Below are positions 6,938-8,077 of a stretch of 8,077 bases of DNA, one piece after another. The notes below the pieces were generated by a model, which made no database searches, was not told where the DNA came from, and saw nothing but the letters and a program-made list of their open reading frames with translations. A program made the translations under genes and the position numbers. The stretch spans positions 1 to 8,077 of the forward strand of contig JAFGJF010000474.1 of assembly GCA_016929205.1 (NCBI GenBank). The letters are read 5' to 3'. How positions within the stretch are numbered: the stretch's first letter is position 1; each line of letters starts with the position of its first letter. The stretch is from Anaerolineae bacterium. GTDB taxonomy: Bacteria; Chloroflexota; Anaerolineae; JAFGEY01.

Positions 6938-6986
6938 AAAGAGGGCGGCAGCAAACGGATCACATCGCGCAGCGCCGCCTCTCTTT
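6938..6986 (+). terminator. GC-rich hairpin in the ferredoxin-hdrA gap; weak terminator, attenuator or processing site
   Basis: AAAGAG-GGCGGC (6938-6949) pairs with GCCGCC-(T)-CTCTTT (6974-6986), making twelve pairs with one bulged T (6980) and a 24-base loop. Only the three T of the stem follow the GC-rich part, so termination would be partial at best. A transcript-stabilising or processing role, giving different amounts of ferredoxin and HdrA, is also possible. Downstream, TGTATC (7027-7032) and GATACA (7040-7045) form a small second hairpin before the hdrA ribosome site. Confidence 0.5.
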
Positions 6987-7061
6987 GGGACGATCGAAAG
7001 ACAAGAACTCTAGCTCTACCATACATTGTATCCCAACAAGATACACTAGCAAGGAGCGAAA

Positions 7062-8077
7062 ATGGGAAAAGACAATGGAAAGGATGAGGAACTGCGCATC
7101 GGCGTATACATCTGTCACTGCGGAAACAACATTGCCGGCGTCATTCCACCGGCCGAGGTGGCAGAATACGCAGCAACGCTGCCCGGCGTCGTGCGTACCA
7201 GCGACACGCTGTACGCCTGTGCCGACAGCGGTCAGAACCTGATCAAAGAAGACATCGTCAAATACAACCTGAACCGCGTCGTGGTTTCAGCCTGCTCGGT
7301 GCGTATGCACGAGCCAACCTTTCGCGCGGCCGTATCCGAAGCAGGCCTGAACCCGTTCTTGATGGAGATGGCCAACATCCGCGAGCAGTGCACCTGGGCA
7401 CACGGTCACGACCGGGAAGGGGCGCTGGCAAAAGCCAAAGACCTGACCGCCGCGGCCGTCGCCAAGGCCGCCTTCCTCACCCCGCTGGATATGATCACCG
7501 TGCCTGTCACCAAGCGGGCGATGGTCATCGGCGGCGGGGTGTCCGGGATCAGCGCGGCACTGGACCTGGGCGATCAAGGCATTGAAACGATCCTGGTCGA
7601 AAAACAGCCGACCATTGGCGGGGTGATGGCCCAGCTCAACAAAACATTCCCCACTATGGACTGTAGCATTTGAATACTTGCACCCAAAATGGTTGACGCG
7701 GCGCGTCACCCTCAAGTAGATGTCAGAACCTACACCCAAGTGGAGCGAGTAGAAGGATTTGTCGGCAACTTTTCAGTGCAGCTGCGCGAAAAGAGCAAGT
7801 ACGTCCGCGCGGACCGCTGCAACGGCTGCGGCGAGTGCGTCAAGGTCTGCCCCATCGAAGTACCCAACTATTTCGAGATGAACCTGGCCCCACGCAAAGC
7901 CATTTACGTGCCCATGAGCCAGTCCGTCCCCCTGATCTATACCGTCGATATGGACGCCTGTATTCAGTGCTACAAATGCGTCGAGGCGTGTGGCAAGCTG
8001 GAAGCGATCGACTTTGGAATCGAGGACAAGGTGGTTTGGGAAGACGTCGGCGCGATCATTGTCGCCACCGGCTACGA
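7062..8077 (+). CDS. hdrA: HdrA-like flavoprotein, predicted selenoprotein (Sec204), 3' end outside window
   Basis: The frame from 7062 encodes an HdrA-type subunit of a heterodisulfide-reductase-like complex, an FAD protein that in methanogens and several bacteria splits or merges electron pairs. Residues 1-150 are the N-terminal domain, with YICHCGNNI (16-24), ACSVRMHEPTFR (77-88) and REQCTWAH. The FAD site is GGGVSG (157-162), followed by KTFPTMDCSI. Codon 204 is TGA, and the same frame continues ILAPKMV...VRTYTQVE...VGNF and two [4Fe-4S] motifs: C253/C256/C259/C263-P and C300/C303/C306/C310. It then reaches VIVATGY-type FAD-domain sequence at the edge. HdrA proteins usually have Cys at position 204 (D-C-x-x-C-I-L-x-P-K-M), and Methanococcales HdrA is a known selenoprotein, so I read TGA as selenocysteine. 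A SECIS-like hairpin follows directly. AAGGAG (7051-7056) lies five bases before the ATG. No frameshift is needed. A TGC-to-TGA sequencing error or a real nonsense mutation is the alternative. Confidence 0.88.
7671..7673 (+). other. In-frame TGA read as selenocysteine codon (Sec204)
   Basis: The codon falls between DCSI and ILAPKM, exactly where the family has its second cysteine, giving a C201-S-I-U204 redox-type pair. Coding similarity is equally strong on both sides and in the same frame, which argues against a true gene end. Confidence 0.83.
7675..7718 (+). promoter_or_regulatory. Candidate bacterial SECIS element
   Basis: Directly after the TGA, TACTTG (7675-7680) pairs with CAAGTA (7713-7718). 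Inside, GG-T-TGACGC (7691-7699) pairs with GCGTCA-C-CC (7703-7711) around a GGC loop (7700-7702), with T7693 opposite C7709 unpaired. Bacterial SECIS elements are hairpins inside the coding region, usually with the apical loop some 16-37 nt after the UGA, a G near the start of the loop and an unpaired U lower in the stem. Here the loop begins 26 nt after the TGA. The fit is good by hand but unscored. SelB recognition is inferred. Confidence 0.65.

Noticed and set aside
7062..7673. A complete 203-residue protein ending at TGA 7673
   Set aside because: It stops in the middle of the FAD domain of HdrA, and the same frame continues with HdrA sequence and two cluster motifs.
7671..7673. Pseudogene or frameshift of hdrA
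   Set aside because: There is no change of frame, no further stop to the window edge, and the only lesion is at a Cys column known to accept Sec. A hairpin follows at the right distance. A point error cannot be fully excluded.

Overview
The window looks like a chromosomal segment of an anaerobic bacterium, with GC-rich codon use and strong Shine-Dalgarno sites. Three things point loosely towards Chloroflexota (Anaerolineae-like): a receiver-CpaE/TadZ fusion, a cyanobacterial/plant-like GlgC, and short GTGA heptad repeats between genes. This placement is an inference and was not tested.

Layout. Positions 1-3906 are read on the minus strand. In transcription order they hold a response-regulator/CpaE-like ATPase fusion (3906-2779), a sirtuin that overlaps it by four bases (2782-2015), an ADP-glucose pyrophosphorylase (glgC, 1955-660), and the N-terminal part of a peptide-type ABC transporter binding lipoprotein (554 to beyond the left edge) with its own apparent promoter. 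A divergent control region (about 3907-4187) has a good sigma70-type promoter on each strand. On the plus side it also has a structured leader with an 11-bp closing stem.

The plus-strand operon (4188 to beyond the right edge) encodes a MoaD/ThiS-like sulfur carrier ending in Gly-Gly, a tungsten/molybdenum aldehyde:ferredoxin oxidoreductase-family enzyme (AOR), a ferredoxin with motifs for four [4Fe-4S] clusters, and an HdrA-like flavoprotein. The order suggests that a cofactor-synthesis partner and an oxidoreductase pass electrons through an Fe-S subunit to a heterodisulfide-reductase-type flavin module. This resembles AorAB and BamB/C/E-type complexes, and flavin-based electron bifurcation or confurcation is possible.

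The most striking observation is that the HdrA-like gene is interrupted by one in-frame TGA (7671-7673). It sits where the family motif D-C-x-x-C-I-L-x-P-K-M has its second cysteine, and the frame continues as unmistakable HdrA to the window edge. A hairpin with a GGC loop, enclosed by a second 6-bp helix, begins directly after the TGA, as expected of a bacterial SECIS element. I read the gene as one selenoprotein (Sec204) and not as a 203-residue protein or a pseudogene.
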